From Hypomyces perniciosus (lineage: Eukaryota; Ascomycota; Sordariomycetes; Hypocreales; Hypocreaceae), in the NCBI GenBank assembly GCA_008477525.1, contig SPDT01000013.1:1349501-1413500 (forward strand): DNA of 64,000 nt. Direction: 5' to 3'. The notes below the pieces were generated by a model that was not told the DNA's origin, did no database searches, and worked only from the letters and a program-made list of their open reading frames with translations. Positions 13,936-27,039 of the stretch are shown here, piece by piece (position 1 is the first letter of the stretch; every line of letters starts with the position of its first letter). The position numbers were made by a program, and so were the translations under genes.

Positions 13936-14529
13936 ATCGGACCATTTCCCGCATCCATCTCATCCGAAGGAGTTGGAGAAGCTGCTAAGGAAGTCTTCAA
14001 GTCGCATCAGTGGGGCTACTGGAGTTTGCTGACAGTGGAAGGCAGGCCTCGCGAGCCTCTGCTCGTGAGACCTTGTGCAGGACGGGTTAGACTACATTTA
14101 ATGCCGGCACCCACAACAGAGTAGTGTCTTATGAAATGGATAACCATTTACAAAGCTGATAAGCCGATTCAGCCGGTCGTGAGGTCGTGTTGGTTTTTGT
14201 CTGTTGTGACGAATGTCTATGGCAGGCTAGGCATGTTATTGTATGGTGTTATGATTATACGTCGGAATGTCCACCTCTAGATTTCTCTGCCACGATGGAT
14301 CGGTGTAGTGCCCAAATTCTAGAACAAGGTATTCGACGCATTTGGGCACATCTCCTCAGTGTTTGAAAGGACAGAGGGCGCTAAGTCGAGAACAGAAGCC
14401 ATGCTATGAACATCCCCAGCACTCTTAAGTCAAATTGATGATGATCTTGAGGCTTATGTATTGAACCGGAGATCTTGAATCAGCGCGTTTCCCCACCATA
14501 AATTCTCAGGTGACTTTATGCAGCTTTGA
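13936..14529 (+). pseudogene. Single frame with repeated stops, possible dead gene
   Basis: One reading frame stays protein-like from 13,936 to about 14,529 but carries stops at 14,122 (TAG), 14,278 (TAG), about 14,320 (TAG) and two later TGA codons. The pieces include EAAKEVFKSHQWGYWSLL and NKVFDAFGHISSVFERTEG. About five stops in nearly 200 codons is only modestly fewer than chance predicts, so the call is weak. No family is recognised. Confidence 0.2.
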
Positions 14530-15692
14530 ACATAAGTCTGATACTGTCCCGATACCTTTGCCTCCAATTGATGAGTTTTACATTGCTTGCTTTTGCCTCT
14601 AGATTTCAATGGACAACCTAAAGCATGGGCGACATGATCGACTGACAGGGTGAAAACGCCACTTCCAAGTCTTGGACTACTGTTGCCAAGCCATATTTTT
14701 ACGCGTCATCGCATCATCTATGTGGTTTCCGACGGTGAAGGAAGCTCGCTGTATGAGTTTGTTCTCGAATATGTATCTAAACAAGCGGGTTACGACCGGG
14801 AAGCTGGTGGTGTGGCGTCAGCCTTTCCCTGTCGGATCCAGCGGTGGATCTCATGCCCGATGAGAGTGCACCCCCTACAATAGTGGACGTATATGAAGAC
14901 AATAATGCATCTGAATTCGAGGAATATTCGGGATGGGCGAAGTAGAGGCGATATCTCGTTTTCCATGAAACTGACTCTCCGTCGACGCGCAACATGTCTG
15001 GATCTGACTGCTTATCTCTCTTTCTTGGGGTTTCTTCAGCCATACACCAGAGCAGAAGCGAGCAAACCAGGTAGGAAAAGATGAACGCCACCTGTAGTGT
15101 GCATTGCGAGATTGGCGAGGCCAAGATCCGGAGGGCCACTTTGGCGAAATGGGATCTTGGGTGAAAGGGTTTCAGAAGACGAAGGAATTGGCTGTGGATG
15201 ACAGGGGATGAGGCATCTTGGACTCAGCAGGACAGGTCCTGCAAATCTGTAGAAAACTTTTTCTTACTCCTGCTTGATGAGCTATCTTGATGGTGACAGA
15301 CGAGAGCATGGTATGACGGTGCTAGTCTTGATCCAGCACTAAAATAATGCACCCGAAGAGAGGAACCTGCGAGGTTTCAGGAGTCGGTGAATCAACAATC
15401 GCCGCGGACTTATTGGAGCACTAATTGTCAAACATATACGATCAAAATACGCGATGGCGATATTCGTTGGTGAAATTATCGAAGCCCAAGGCTGGTGAAA
15501 AAGACGTGATTTCAGCCCCCCCCCTGCTCAACGCCCTATGCATGGTGCGTAATCAATCTACGGATAGCGACTGTGCAGGCGACGATTGCGCCATCTGCGC
15601 TATTGGCAACGAATTGGGAAAATACTGGAAGTCGCTCAAAGAAGAGCGACCACCCGAGACTCCTTGAGACATACGATGCATGGGGTTTGGAT

Positions 15693-15722
15693 GGCAGCTC
15701 TCGGCAGCTCTCGGCAGCTCTA
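15693..15722. repeat. 10-bp tandem triplication
   Basis: Three back-to-back copies of GGCAGCTCTC, the last with a changed final base. Likely replication slippage. Confidence 0.7.
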
Positions 15723-16961
15723 GGGTCGTCGCGGAGACCTGGGAACTCGGGTGATGATGACCAGGCTCTCCGCCGCGCCACATTCCTGGGAGCCGCCCTG
15801 GGCTGCAGATGGTTGGCAAGATGTGTGTTTGCTATGAATCACTCGTGTGACCAACTTTTTGTTGGATGACGCCAGCTGAATGGGGGTCGAAACTATGCAT
15901 CCAAAATCAGACTTACGAAATAAGAGACAGTGGCGTAAACCACCTGATTAGATATACTATATGATTGAGGAGAAGCGAGATCATTCACGAGGGCGGAGAG
16001 GGAAGGAGAGGAGACACCCACACTGCATCCGTCCCTCGTGGAGCCCTTGTGGAATACCACATATCATTGTGGACAGATGGGCCGTGTGAATGGATCTTGA
16101 GGGCTTACAAATTCGCCTAGTGTCAGAGCTTATTCCGAGATGGAGGAGCGATGTTCCGGGCCTCCAGAGTCCAGATATCTTGGCCGTTTGTCTTGTGATG
16201 AGTGGTACGAAGTATGTAATACATGTATGTATTATTGGACACGTGGTGATAAAAGTGAAGATGCTTTGTGTGTGCTTGAGAGATTATCTGATCGAGATAA
16301 ACTCGTTGGCTGCAGCAATGGCCAGTTTGACTCGACATTTCCACCAGTACTGCGAGCAGTACTATTATGCCTACAATACTGACTCTGGTGAGCACGATAT
16401 TCTTCGGGTCGCCGGTACGAGAAATACAGAATGGGGAATGGAGAATGGAGAAGCGCCGCATGCAGGGTTTATTGTCGATGCCCCAAAACGGCACGCCAGT
16501 TATCGTGGACGATGCACTGTACGACATAGTAATCGTTACTATATCACGTACTGCCTTATACATGCGGAACGGCCTTCACCAAATGTCGTTATCTGGGCTG
16601 ATATTTCCCAATTCTTTAGCTTGGGATTCTTACAGCCTCAGCTTCAGCTTTATCATTGACGCAATTCATCGCAGCAAAAAAACGTACCTTCGGCCCTCCG
16701 CGCGCTAGCCACTAAAGCGAAATACTTAGCTAGAAGCACGCAATCCGGTGGCACTCTTGACGAAGAGCACTTTGCAGGCAAAAGCTGCCAATCCCCTGGT
16801 CTAGTTTTTCCCGTTTAGCCTGGCATGCCCCCACACGGCATGGATCTTGAAAGTAATCTCGGAGTTATGGATTCGTAGTACAGAATTGGGTGTGGCGGGA
16901 TTGGGTGGTGGGTGGTAGTGCCTACTGCAGCCAGAGTTTTGATGGAACCAGAACACATGGG

Positions 16962-16971
16962 ATGGCATCTG
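16962..16971 (+). promoter_or_regulatory. Possible CYS3/MetR-type site upstream of the sulfate permease
   Basis: ATGGCATCTG matches 8 of 10 positions of the CYS3 consensus ATGRYRYCAT known for sulfur regulation in Neurospora, about 105 bp before the permease ATG. A TATA-like AATAAATAAATAAGG lies near 16,985-16,999. A match of this quality arises by chance fairly often; its position before a sulfate permease is what makes it worth listing. Confidence 0.3.
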
Positions 16972-17076
16972 ATATACTTTTGGGAATAAATAAATAAGGT
17001 TGGTGCTCCTCCCAGCCCGCAAATTACTTCTGTTGCACATCCCAAGCTGCTTGTTCTCTGTCTTGTTGAGGGTATA

Positions 17077-19676
17077 ATGGCAGCTCCAGGCAGTAGAAAG
17101 GACCGCCTGGCCAAGGTCTTTGGCTTGGACTCCGAGGACCGCGACCGCGATGTCCCGTCAATATCCAATACAGATCCCTTCATCGAGCTGGAGCCGACTG
17201 TCACGGAGTTTATCGAAGAACTTACCCCGACACTGCAAGATGTTGGGCGATACATTTACAACCTGTTTCCCTTTATCCACTGGATTGGCAAATACAATTG
17301 GACGTGGTTCATTGGCGACTTGATCGCCGGTAAGCAAACTGCCCCCAGCACCCGACGACCCGAGACTTTGCAGTTCTTGCGATGCTGATGCGTATCAGGT
17401 GTCACTGTTGGGGCTGTTGTCGTGCCGCAGAGTATGGCTTATGCGCAGCTTGCTCAGTTGCCTGTTGAATACGGTCTCTACTCGTCCTTCATGGGCGTTC
17501 TGATCTACTGGTTCTTTGCCACATCAAAGGATATCACCATTGGCGTCAGTCTTGGCCACACATCTTCCGCGTTTGGATCGATCTAGCTGACAATATCGCA
17601 GCCTGTCGCCGTCATGTCCCAGGTTACTGGCAATGTCGTCCTCGTCGCCAAAGACAGACTGCCCGAAGTCGAAGGCCACGTCATCGCCTCCGCACTCGCC
17701 ATCATCGCCGGAGCCATCATATGCTTCTTCGGTCTCATTCGTGTAGGCTGGATCGTCGAGTTCATCCCCCTCCCGTCCATTTGCGCCTTCATGACAGGCT
17801 CTGCCGTCAACATTTTGGCCGGCCAGGTCCCTAAGCTGATGGGCATCAGCGGCGTCAATACCCGCGATGCTCCCTACATGGTTATTATTAATACGCTGAA
17901 GAATCTGCCCACCACGAAATTAGATGCTGCACTGGGTCTAACGGCTCTTTTCATGCTTTACTTGGTTCGAGGCCTGTGTGCATATTTGGCGAAGAAGCAG
18001 CCTCATAGGGCCAAGACGTACTTCTTCATCTCGACACTGCGGACAGCCTTCGTTATCTTGCTCTACACGGGCATCAGTGCTGGCATGAATATTAATCACA
18101 GGAAGAAGCCCGTGATTAGCATCCTGGGCGATGTCCCTCGTGGTACGTACGAAATCATATCCGAGTGTCGCTAGTCTCTAACATTTCGCAGGCTTCCAAC
18201 ATGCTGGCGTCCCCGTCATCAACAATACTATCATTGGAGCCTTCATTTCTGAACTCCCTGCCTCCGTCATCGTCATGCTTATCGAGCACATCTCCATCTC
18301 CAAGTCCTTTGGCCGAGTCAACAACTATGTCATCGACCCATCCCAGGAAATGGTTGCCATCGGTATCACCAATCTCCTCGGTCCCTTCCTTGGCGCGTAT
18401 CCAGCCACTGGCAGCTTTTCCAGAACGGCCATCAAGAGCAAGGCAGGCGTGAGAACCCCTTTCGCGGGTGTGATCACGGCCGTTGTGGTATTGTTGGCTT
18501 TGTATGCGCTCCCAGCTGTGTTCTTCTATATCCCCAACTCGGCTCTTGCTGCTGTGATTATTCATGCGGTGGGTGATGTTATTACGCCACCGAAGGTCAT
18601 TCTTCAGTTCTGGAGAGTTTCTCCTCTTGAGGTGATTATCTTCTTTGCCGGCGTGCTGGTTACAGTGTTTGATACAATCGAGGATGGCATCTACACCACC
18701 ATCTGCTTGTCCTTTGCTGTTGTCATCTTCCGGTTGTTCCTCAGCCGCGGTCGCTTCCTCGGTGTGGCCCGTGTTCGCACAGTCAAGGCAACTTCCAATG
18801 GCACGGCCAAGGGCTTGGACGGCTCTGATCAGGAGGCTGTTGTTGAGTCTGAATACTCTCAACGTGCGGGCTTCTTGCCCATTGACCACGAAGATGGCTC
18901 CAACCCCAGAGTCGTGGTGCAAAGCCCTTACCCCGGCATCTTCATCTACCACTTCGCTGAGGGCTTCAACTACCCCAATGCCACACGGTATTTGAACCAC
19001 TTGACCCAGGTCATCTTCAAGGAGACTCGACGTACCGATCACAGCACGATTGGCAAGCTGGGCGTAAGTTTAAGAGTTTGAGTAGAGGAATAACGTCTCT
19101 CATGCAACCGGGCTAACCAAAATGTCATAGGACCGACCTTGGAATGACCCCAACCCTAGGAACGCGAAGCTGGACGACCACGATGACCGGCCGACACTCA
19201 AGGCGATCATCCTGGACTTTTCATCGGTGAATATCGTTGACGTCACCGCCGCACAAGCGCTCATCGACGTGCGTAATCAACTCGACCGATATGCTGCACC
19301 ACAGACGGTTGACTGGCACTTTGCCCACATCGAAAACCGCTGGACCAAACGCGCTCTCGCCGCCGCAGGCTTCGGATACCGGACACCTTACCGAAACCCC
19401 GAAGACAGCGGCGGAGAAGGTGTGGGCCACTGGAAGACGATTTTCAGCATTGCAGATCTTGGCGGCTCTGACAGCGCTGCTGCGGCGGAGGAGAAGGCCG
19501 AACGGACGCTGCAATACGATGTAGATAAGATGCACTTGACGGATAAGGATGTGCCTCCGCATCCGAGCAGTCATCGGTTGGTGGCCATCCAGGGTCTGAA
19601 TAGGCCGTACTTCCACTTTGATTTGCAGGAGGCGGTGGAATCGGCAATCGCGAATGCGAAGAGAGATGACAATTAG
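17077..19676 (+). CDS. SulP family sulfate permease with C-terminal STAS domain (five exons)
   Basis: Plasma-membrane sulfate/anion transporter, about 785 residues. Exons by GT-AG boundaries and frame: 17,077-17,329; 17,399-17,544; 17,602-18,142; 18,192-19,063; 19,131-19,676, with introns of 69, 57, 49 and 67 bp. Residues about 92-118 carry the SulP signature (VVPQSMAYAQLAQLPVEYGL), and residues about 75-500 hold the hydrophobic core. The STAS domain runs from about residue 555 (PGIFIYHFAEGFNYPNA) to 780 and includes LDFSSVNIVDVTAAQALID. Family and length match fungal sulfate permeases of the SutB/CYS-14 type, which feed sulfate to cysteine and methionine synthesis. The start is the first ATG in frame and gives the usual N-terminus. 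T-rich runs follow the stop. The gene looks intact; sulfate as substrate is inferred from the family. Confidence 0.92.
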
Positions 19677-20962
19677 AAGGTTTCTCTGTCTATGTTTTTT
19701 TTTCCTATTTTTTTTTCCTTCAAGCGATGGGATCTGGAGCATTGAATTGATCATAATGATATTTTATGGCATCTGAATGGCGAGTTGATGAGCGAGACGA
19801 ATTAATTAGCTGGAATAAAGCTTCATTACATTTTCGAGATGTCCTCCCCAACATCGGATACTAATACCACATTGGCTGTTCGAAGGCAGCAAAGCAATCA
19901 ACAGCTGGAGATTGAAGTCTCGATAGTGAGAAAACCATGGGGATTAAAAGTTAGCAATCTTTCATTCGGTTAGTCACTTTTCTGGCCACATACGTAGACG
20001 ACGAATAAGGGCTAATTGTGCAGGCGGAGAATATCGTCCACCTGAGCGTTTTGCCAGTGGAGAGGATCGCCGATTACTACCCATAGAATGTAGAGAGAAG
20101 GTCCGAGCTCCCGGACCACTAACGAGCGCCGCAAACGACCTGTCCGTCCCCAAAACTGGAAGAAGGATGATAATAATACCTAATGCTTGGATGATTATGA
20201 GACTTTGAGTCAAAGTTGGTAACTGTGTTGGCACCTAAACGGGTCTAATAACGATAGTATAATAAGTGAAATTGTGGAATACCACCCAGAATTACTGAAT
20301 AAATGAGCTGCTTTTTTTAACCTCCAAGGACTGGAGGTTGCGATGATTTGAGAGGCGTGATTTGAGAGGCGTGATTTGAGAGGCGGTGGTGGTTCGGCAC
20401 CTACGGATCGCGCGAGTGACACAGACATCATCATTGAAAGAGCCAGGTGGTTAATGTTCTCCTTGATAATTTTATTTCCATAAATATCCAAATCAGTTGA
20501 TTTATTAAATCTGGTATTTCGTATCTACTTTATACAGAGTAATTTGTGATTCTTTCTTATTAGAACAAAGCAGTATTAGTATTAGGAACTCCGTGTGTAT
20601 TTCAAATCACATGCTCTATTAATAAATATTACCATAGAATGACGTAGGAGACCGGCGCCATGATTTTTCCAAACCTTTTAGCACCCGAATCGGCAAAGAC
20701 CCAAGGCGCTAAATCTTGCATCGCTCCGGGATTTCCGCAACAGCGATCCATCACCAAAAGGCATCTCTCTGTTGATTCATCATCTCCGCCCTCGTGCATG
20801 AAGCTCTCCTCGCTCTCTTCCTTTTTCTTCCTTATTTCCTTTGATTTGGTTTTCTGCATATGTTTGACCTTGTGACCTACGGTAGCTGGGAAACCATGTT
20901 TCGCATGCCCTTCCTTATCTCACTTTCGCCTGGTGCCTCTTGATATCTCCTCTCCGCCCTAC
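19677..20962. other. Intergenic region between permease and DUF2985 gene
   Basis: About 1.3 kb holding the permease 3' end (two T-tracts at 19,695-19,720) and the promoter of the downstream gene. A pyrimidine-rich stretch at about 20,806-20,850 (CTCTTCCTTTTTCTTCCTTA) is of the kind often seen upstream of fungal starts. A 14-bp tandem repeat lies at 20,343. Open frames here are short and unsupported. Confidence 0.6.
20343..20384. repeat. 14-bp tandem repeat, three copies
   Basis: Three adjacent copies of GTGATTTGAGAGGC (the first begins AT instead of GT). Intergenic; no function suggested. Confidence 0.85.
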
Positions 20963-23290
20963 ATGGATCCGAATCAAGGCCAGCAACCTCAGCCCTCGTC
21001 CTCTTCAGGCCCCACGAGAGGCTCAGATCAACCTTCTACTGCTCCTCAGCCAGGTCGAGCATCACCACAAACGCGCGATGCCTCAACAAACTACCAGCGC
21101 TCTAATTCCCTGTCATCTCGCTTTTCACTCTCCCGCATTCCCGCGACACCAGACGCTGTCGAAGAATCAGAAACCGAGTACTTCCCTGCGCTAAGAGACA
21201 TTCAAACGGCGCGATCGCGAAGCTCTGCACACTTCTCTGTCAGTCGACCGGTATCCGCGGCCGGCTCTGACCTAGGACGGCCTGTTCAAGAGCGAGCGGG
21301 ACACCCAAGTATCCGAATTCGCCGAAGTTCCAGCACTTTGCTCTCTCAACAAGTGCCAACCGTTGTTCCTCCTCCGGTCGAGCCCACGAGTGCAGCAATC
21401 GAAGATGCTAGCCGAGGCGCGCATTCACAGTCTCGTCCTCGGAGCATATCACAACCAACCCCAGTTCACGTGCATCCCGATATGAATGTTGCCAGACACT
21501 CGCGCCGAGTCCCGCAGATCGCGCTACCACGTTTGACCGAAGAAGGATCACGGCCGACATTAGCAGAGCTAGGTATCGCCCAGTCACCAATATCACCTAC
21601 AAGGTCCTTGCCTGAGGAGCCATTGGGCGGCGAAACCCGTCACCCCTCCTCGGTGGGCTCTGAGCCCCCAGCGAGGGGCTTGAATCGCAAGCGTAGGCTT
21701 AGCAGATTATTCTGGCCTGGATTTAATCGACTGTCTACTCCGTCACATTCTGCTGTCGGTCTTGCGCAACAGCCCCTCACCCGATCTGACGAGTTTGATG
21801 AGGAATTGGTGGACTTGCTGGATATCATTGGTAAGTAGCGGCTAAGAGTCTAGCCCGGCCCAGAAAAGCCATGATAACTAAGTGATGCGTGACCAGATCC
21901 CGAGATCCAGACTCTTTCGACACTCACCAACGTGCAAAACACCCTCTTTATCCCCGACCTTGGGCCTCTCATTAACCGCCGACCCGCATACGTCTTATCA
22001 CAACACGGTGCCGAACTTCCATTACCGAGACCAGAACGAGACGATGAGGAGCGTTTACCGGAGTCTCTTGGGATCTCGACCAGAATCCAAACGCACACAT
22101 CTGAAACCGGAGAAGGGGTGACTACTTTGCGGAGATCAGACACCATCACCTCCAGGTTGAGTGACTCCCATTATGCTGCGCTCCCCCATGGTATCACGTT
22201 AGAGGGCTGGAGTCAAGAAGAGAAGCTTGAGCTGGACGATCACGTCCGGCACATGCTGCACTCGCGACGCTCCAGGTTCAAGCGCATGATGAAAGGCTTT
22301 GGACAGTATGTCCGACGGCCACTTGGCTTCTTCGTTACGCTCTACGCCACGCTTATCACGCTCTTTGGTCTTGCATGGGTTCTGTTCCTCATTGGATGGA
22401 TTTACGTTGGGGATAGGCAACTGTACGCCATCCACGTTATTGACAGCGTCTTGGTTGCTCTGTTTGGAGTCATGGGCTACGGTTTGGCGCCGTTTAGGGC
22501 CATTGACACGTACCACACGATATTTGTGGTGCATTACTCGCGCAAGATTACAAACGCGAAAAAGAAGAAGCAGAAGGCTAGATCGAGGCGACGGAGCGGT
22601 GCGTCAGGGAGAGAGACGGGTCAGAGCATGGAGCTCGCTCAGAATCGAGGCGTCTTGACCGAGGAGCTGGCAAACCACATTCAGGTTGCGCCGGAATCGC
22701 AGAACCCTCATGCGTCGGTTGAGAGGATCGCTACAAGCACGAGCAAAGTTGGACACGCGGCGCAAACCGCGGATCAGAATGTGGATATTGAGAGCGCAAA
22801 GCTTGATGTCCAATACGACGAAGATTCTCCTCTAACCTATGTTCAATGGAAGAGCCTAAGACACCACCAGAGGAAGCTAGCCAAGTCGCACAGTTTCTAC
22901 AAGCCTGATGAAACATTCACCCACTACTCTTTCCCTCTCAGTTTTCTCATCGCCGTTGTCATCCTCGTGGATTGTCACTCCTGTCTGCAGATCTGTTTGG
23001 GAGCAACCACATGGGGCATTAGCTACCACAGGCGCAGCCTCCACACTATCGTTACTACAGTAATTCTTTGCATAAGCATCGCTTGTAACTTGACTGCCGG
23101 TCTCGTCATTACAATTGGTGACCGGAAGACAAGGAAGAAAGACGTTTGGATGCTGTTGACTAGGCAGGAACTCACGGGCGATGCAATGAAGCGCCTGGAG
23201 GCTAGGCGGGCAAAGGAACAGAGCAGGAGTCCTGAGCCGGGTCTAACGGAGGAGAGCCAACAGGAAGATGCGCCCATCAAAGAGATATAG
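20963..23290 (+). CDS. DUF2985-type fungal integral membrane protein (two exons)
   Basis: About 753 residues, function unknown in the family. Exon 1 is 20,963-21,830 and exon 2 is 21,897-23,290, joined by a 66-bp intron (GTAAGT...CCAG). I take the ATG at 20,963 (MDPNQGQQ); the frame also extends 10 codons upstream, but only from a GTG. Residues 1-410 are low-complexity, rich in Ser, Pro and Arg, probably cytosolic and disordered. Predicted membrane helices lie at about 432-457, 472-490, 634-655 and 672-695. The second pair and its flanks carry the DUF2985 hallmark HYSFPLSFLIAVVILVDCHS, then SCLQICLGATTWG and TIGDRKTRKKD. A basic Lys/Arg-rich loop (KKKKQKARSRRR) follows helix 2. Same strand as the permease, 1.3 kb downstream, with no visible shared regulation. 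Confidence 0.85.
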
Positions 23291-24467
23291 TATTTCCAAT
23301 CTCCTGTCGGGGCCGCGGATGAATAGGGTTTGTCGACAAACACGCATCTACAAAGGTGTATCTCGGACTGAAAAAAATGATGCTTGGACTCTCCGTACAC
23401 ACACTCCCTCGGCAGTTTGATCGGCCGATACTGATCCATTTCGCAGTAGTATTAGCTCCACCTAGACCGTTTTGATTAAAGAGGAATGAAGACACTCTGC
23501 CACTACCTCTGCTCTTTTTTGTGATTGTATATCTGGACCCGCTGGCGTGGTGTCGGAGGACAAGCACGGAGTCAGAAACGATAACCTCCTCTCCATCGTG
23601 TTGTGGGATATTCGTGTGAGGTTACAGTTCCATTTACCTGCCATTTATCAAAGGAGAGTCTCGGCCGGAGACTAATTGGTTGACTTCTCGCTTCTTCCAT
23701 AGTGGAGGATAAGAAGACCCCCTCAAAACTCCGACGAGTGTGCTGGCCCAATGTTCGGCACTTGTAGTGGTTGACTAGCATACGGGAAGCCAAGCAGGGC
23801 CCAACAATGGTAGTGGCCCTCGGACACATACTGTGCTAGTCCTCAACAACGCAGGTCGCCCAGCCCGAGGTCTCACTTCCACTCTCCACAGCATAGTAGA
23901 CTCACGCGCGTGGTCTATCTTTCAGAAGTACACGTCGGTGCGGGAGGTTGTTCCGCAGGTGTAAACTCTCACAGGAAGCGCCACTTGGCTATTCATCGAG
24001 TCTTCATTCCATAGTGTATGTGTCATAATCAATATAAACTACACTATCAGCTACAATTGCAAAGGTGTACACTTCATTTTTGCTGGCCTGGTATGACGGT
24101 TGTGACAGTATGCGGAACTTGGAAGATCGGAGTTTGTGAATATGTAGTCATCATAGTGGTTCGATGAAGAGTAAAACGGGATTGAGGAGAAACTCTGGGA
24201 GATTCTGAAGAGAAGCGTGCCTGTACAGGGGAGCGTCGTTCAGAGTGAGGCCGTGAGGAGGGGAAGTGAGAAAATCCGTTGAAGAACATAGGTGAAGGAG
24301 TAGGGGTAGTGACTTACACACTTATGAACTTGAAAATCCCTCAAGGTACTAACCATTCAGGTGCTATTATTATGTTATTAAAAGTAGATTCGCTCCAGGG
24401 TAACTAACGCTCTCGTCCCGCAGTGCCAGTTACAATCAGGGCGTCCTCCTTAGCGATACCAGAGCCA
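23291..24467. other. Intergenic region up to the transposon nest
   Basis: Normal-GC DNA after the DUF2985 gene. Open frames are short; the best (24,074-24,289, minus, 71 codons, Ser/Pro/Arg-rich) has no recognisable domain. The last five bases, AGCCA at 24,463-24,467, are the left target-site duplication of the 35-kb nest. Confidence 0.6.
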
Positions 24468-24874
24468 TGTAACGATTCGGGTTAATTTTCAAGGGATAAA
24501 CCAAGGTTCGTGGGTTTATATTGATAGAGATGTTAAAGATAAATACTAAGCAGGGTAATATAGTTACAATTCTATAGAATAGGCGGTTCTAGTAAATATA
24601 ATTATTAATAACTATTTAAGTAACTATATTAAATAAGTAATAAACTAATTATATATATATAAAGGAAATCTATATATAATTATTAATATTTTAGTAAATA
24701 TTACTGCAATTACTATAATAGTATAGTAATTAAATAAATAATGATGCTTTTTAATATAATAAGCGTTTAAGTAATTACTTTTAGCGCGGTAATTATTTCC
24801 GAATAATTAATTAATATAACTAATATTTTCTTATATCTTTATAACCTAGTCTTTAATATAGTTAAATTATAATA
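24468..24874 (-). repeat. 3' LTR of Gypsy B (left)
   Basis: 407 bp aligning with 59,133-59,544. The first ~100 bp keep normal G/C, while the rest is converted to A/T at positions where the right LTR still has C or G. The boundaries follow from the TG...CA ends and the AGCCA duplication. Confidence 0.88.
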
Positions 24875-27039
24875 TAATATCCCTTTCCTATTAGTTTTAT
24901 CTTTAAAACCTATTTTAATCCTTTCCCCTTTTTTATATATAGTATCCTTTTTTTTAATTATTTATTATATTTAATAATTTACAGCTTATTTATATTAAAT
25001 TGACTTTTTATTATTATACATTTATAGATTTAATTAATATTAATAGTTTTAATATTATACTTTATTTTTATTATCTCTTTTATAGCTTAAAGTATTATAT
25101 AAGCAATTACTCTTTAAAATATAGTAAATATATTTATATTAATTATCTATATAATAGTATAAGGGTTATATTAAACTTTTATATATTTCTTTCAAGTCTT
25201 TTTTTAATATTATAGCTAACACTATTTTTTAACATTAAATATTATTTTTAAATTATAATATTTTAATTTTATTAAAGAATTAATAAAAAAACTTCGATTA
25301 CATTATTATAAAGCCCTTTATAAAGCTTAAATAGAAATAAATAAAGCTTTAAATTATTTAAAGTATTTTTACTATTAAAGATAATAGCTATAAACTAAAA
25401 GTAAAGAGATAGTTAAATATAAATTAAAATCTTTAATAAACTAAAAGATTTAAAGTAATAAAAATTAAAAGTTTTTTTAAAGGTTTAAGATTTTTAAAGC
25501 ATTAATCTTTTTACTTTTAATACTTTATTAAACCTTTTATTAAAAGGTTTAGATTTTAATAAAATTACTATAAAGTTATTTAAATGTACTTAAAGTATTT
25601 TTTAAATTTTTTAAAGTTATATTCTTTTTATAATTTTTTTACTTTATTAAATATTAATATTTATTACCTTTTATTGTTATAGCTTTAATTTTTTTAACTT
25701 TATATTTTTCTTTCATTAATAAAACTTTAAATAAATTTATAATTAATTTATTTTTTAATTTATTTTATAATACTTGTTTAAATAGTAAAATATTAAATAT
25801 TAAGTAAATTTAAATATTATTTAATAGTATAAGTTTATTAATAATATTTAAAATAATTATTTTAATTAAGTAAAGTTTAAGTTTTTTAAAGTTTAATTTA
25901 TTGCTTAATTATATTATTTTAATATTCATAGTTTTTTATCCTAGTAAATAATAGTATAGGCAAACTATATTTCCTTTTTTACAGATTAATCCTTTTAATT
26001 TATATTTATTAATATATTCTTTTATATTTTCTTATATAAAGTAAAGGTATATTTATATTTCTTTACATAATTACTTTATATTTTCAGCTTTAATTTATAT
26101 TTTATTAATATATAAACTTTTCTTTAACGCCTTATATATATTTACTATAAAGTTATAGTTAATATATATAAAGCTAAATCTAGTTAACTTTAAAATATTA
26201 TTATTATAGGATATTTATATAATTAATAGTTTTTTTATTTAATTATTTTAATTAAAGTTAATATACCTTTTTCAATAAACTTTCATAATTAATTAATATA
26301 TTTTATTTAATTATTTATCTATAAATAATATATAGTATTAAGTTTATAATTTATATATAAGTAATTTATAAATAAATACTTATTAAATTTTAAATATAAA
26401 AGTTAATCTTTAATTAGAAATAATTTTAGCTAGAATTATATTGTTAACTGTAATAAATTATAAAAATATATAAACTAATATCTTTATATTTATTATTTTT
26501 TTATATAAACAGAAATAAAAGTAATTAATAAATTAATTATAATTATTAAAATATTATATTTAATTTTTATTTTTTATTTAAAGGATAATAGTAATTTAAT
26601 AATAATGTTTAATAAAATGAACTTTTATAGTTATTTTAATATTAATAAAAGTTACAGTTTACTGTATAGTTTATATTTTAATGGTTTAATTATTCTTTAT
26701 ATTATATAGTAAGAAATAATATTTTATATTACTTTTTTAAGCCTTTAAAATTTAAAATATTTTTGTATTTATTTACAGGTTTTGCAAATACTTTTATATT
26801 TATATATTAAATATTAATAAATTTCAATAATTACATTTTTCTAAAGCTTATTTAAAATTTAAATCTTTTTACTTTATTATTAAATTCTTTTATTATTAAA
26901 CTTTATATCTTTTAAAAACCTATTATTATTTTAAATAATATAATGCTTTTTAATATATTAACGTATAATATTATTATTAAATACTTTATATATAGCTTAA
27001 AATGTTATTTATTAATAATATCTTTTCAGGGTTTATTTT

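Larger units (their letters stand above)
9721..17076. other. Gene-poor, normal-GC stretch with short broken reading frames
   Basis: Composition changes abruptly to normal near 9,720, but no convincing complete gene is visible up to the permease start. Short coding-like frames occur at 10,166-10,842, 13,414-13,608 (minus), 13,936-14,529, 14,832-14,942, 15,425-15,667 and 16,090-16,708, each interrupted or overlapped by equally open frames. None matches a family I know. The stretch also has a CA/CT microsatellite near 12,750-12,770, a C9 run near 15,518 and a 10-bp triplication at 15,693. It could be decayed genes, a non-coding-RNA region, or genes with many short exons that I cannot assemble by eye. 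Confidence 0.6.

Noticed and set aside
16090..16659. 189-codon plus-strand frame as a gene
   Set aside because: Two other plus frames and a 146-codon minus frame are open over the same bases. This indicates a locally stop-poor stretch and not one favoured coding frame; no domain recognised.
18155..19042. 295-codon open frame on the minus strand
   Set aside because: Lies entirely antisense to exon 4 of the sulfate permease and has the Asp/Gly/His-rich look of a shadow frame; no splice or domain support.
20933..20962. Ten extra N-terminal codons of the DUF2985 protein
   Set aside because: They start with GTG, not a normal fungal nuclear start; the first in-frame ATG is at 20,963.
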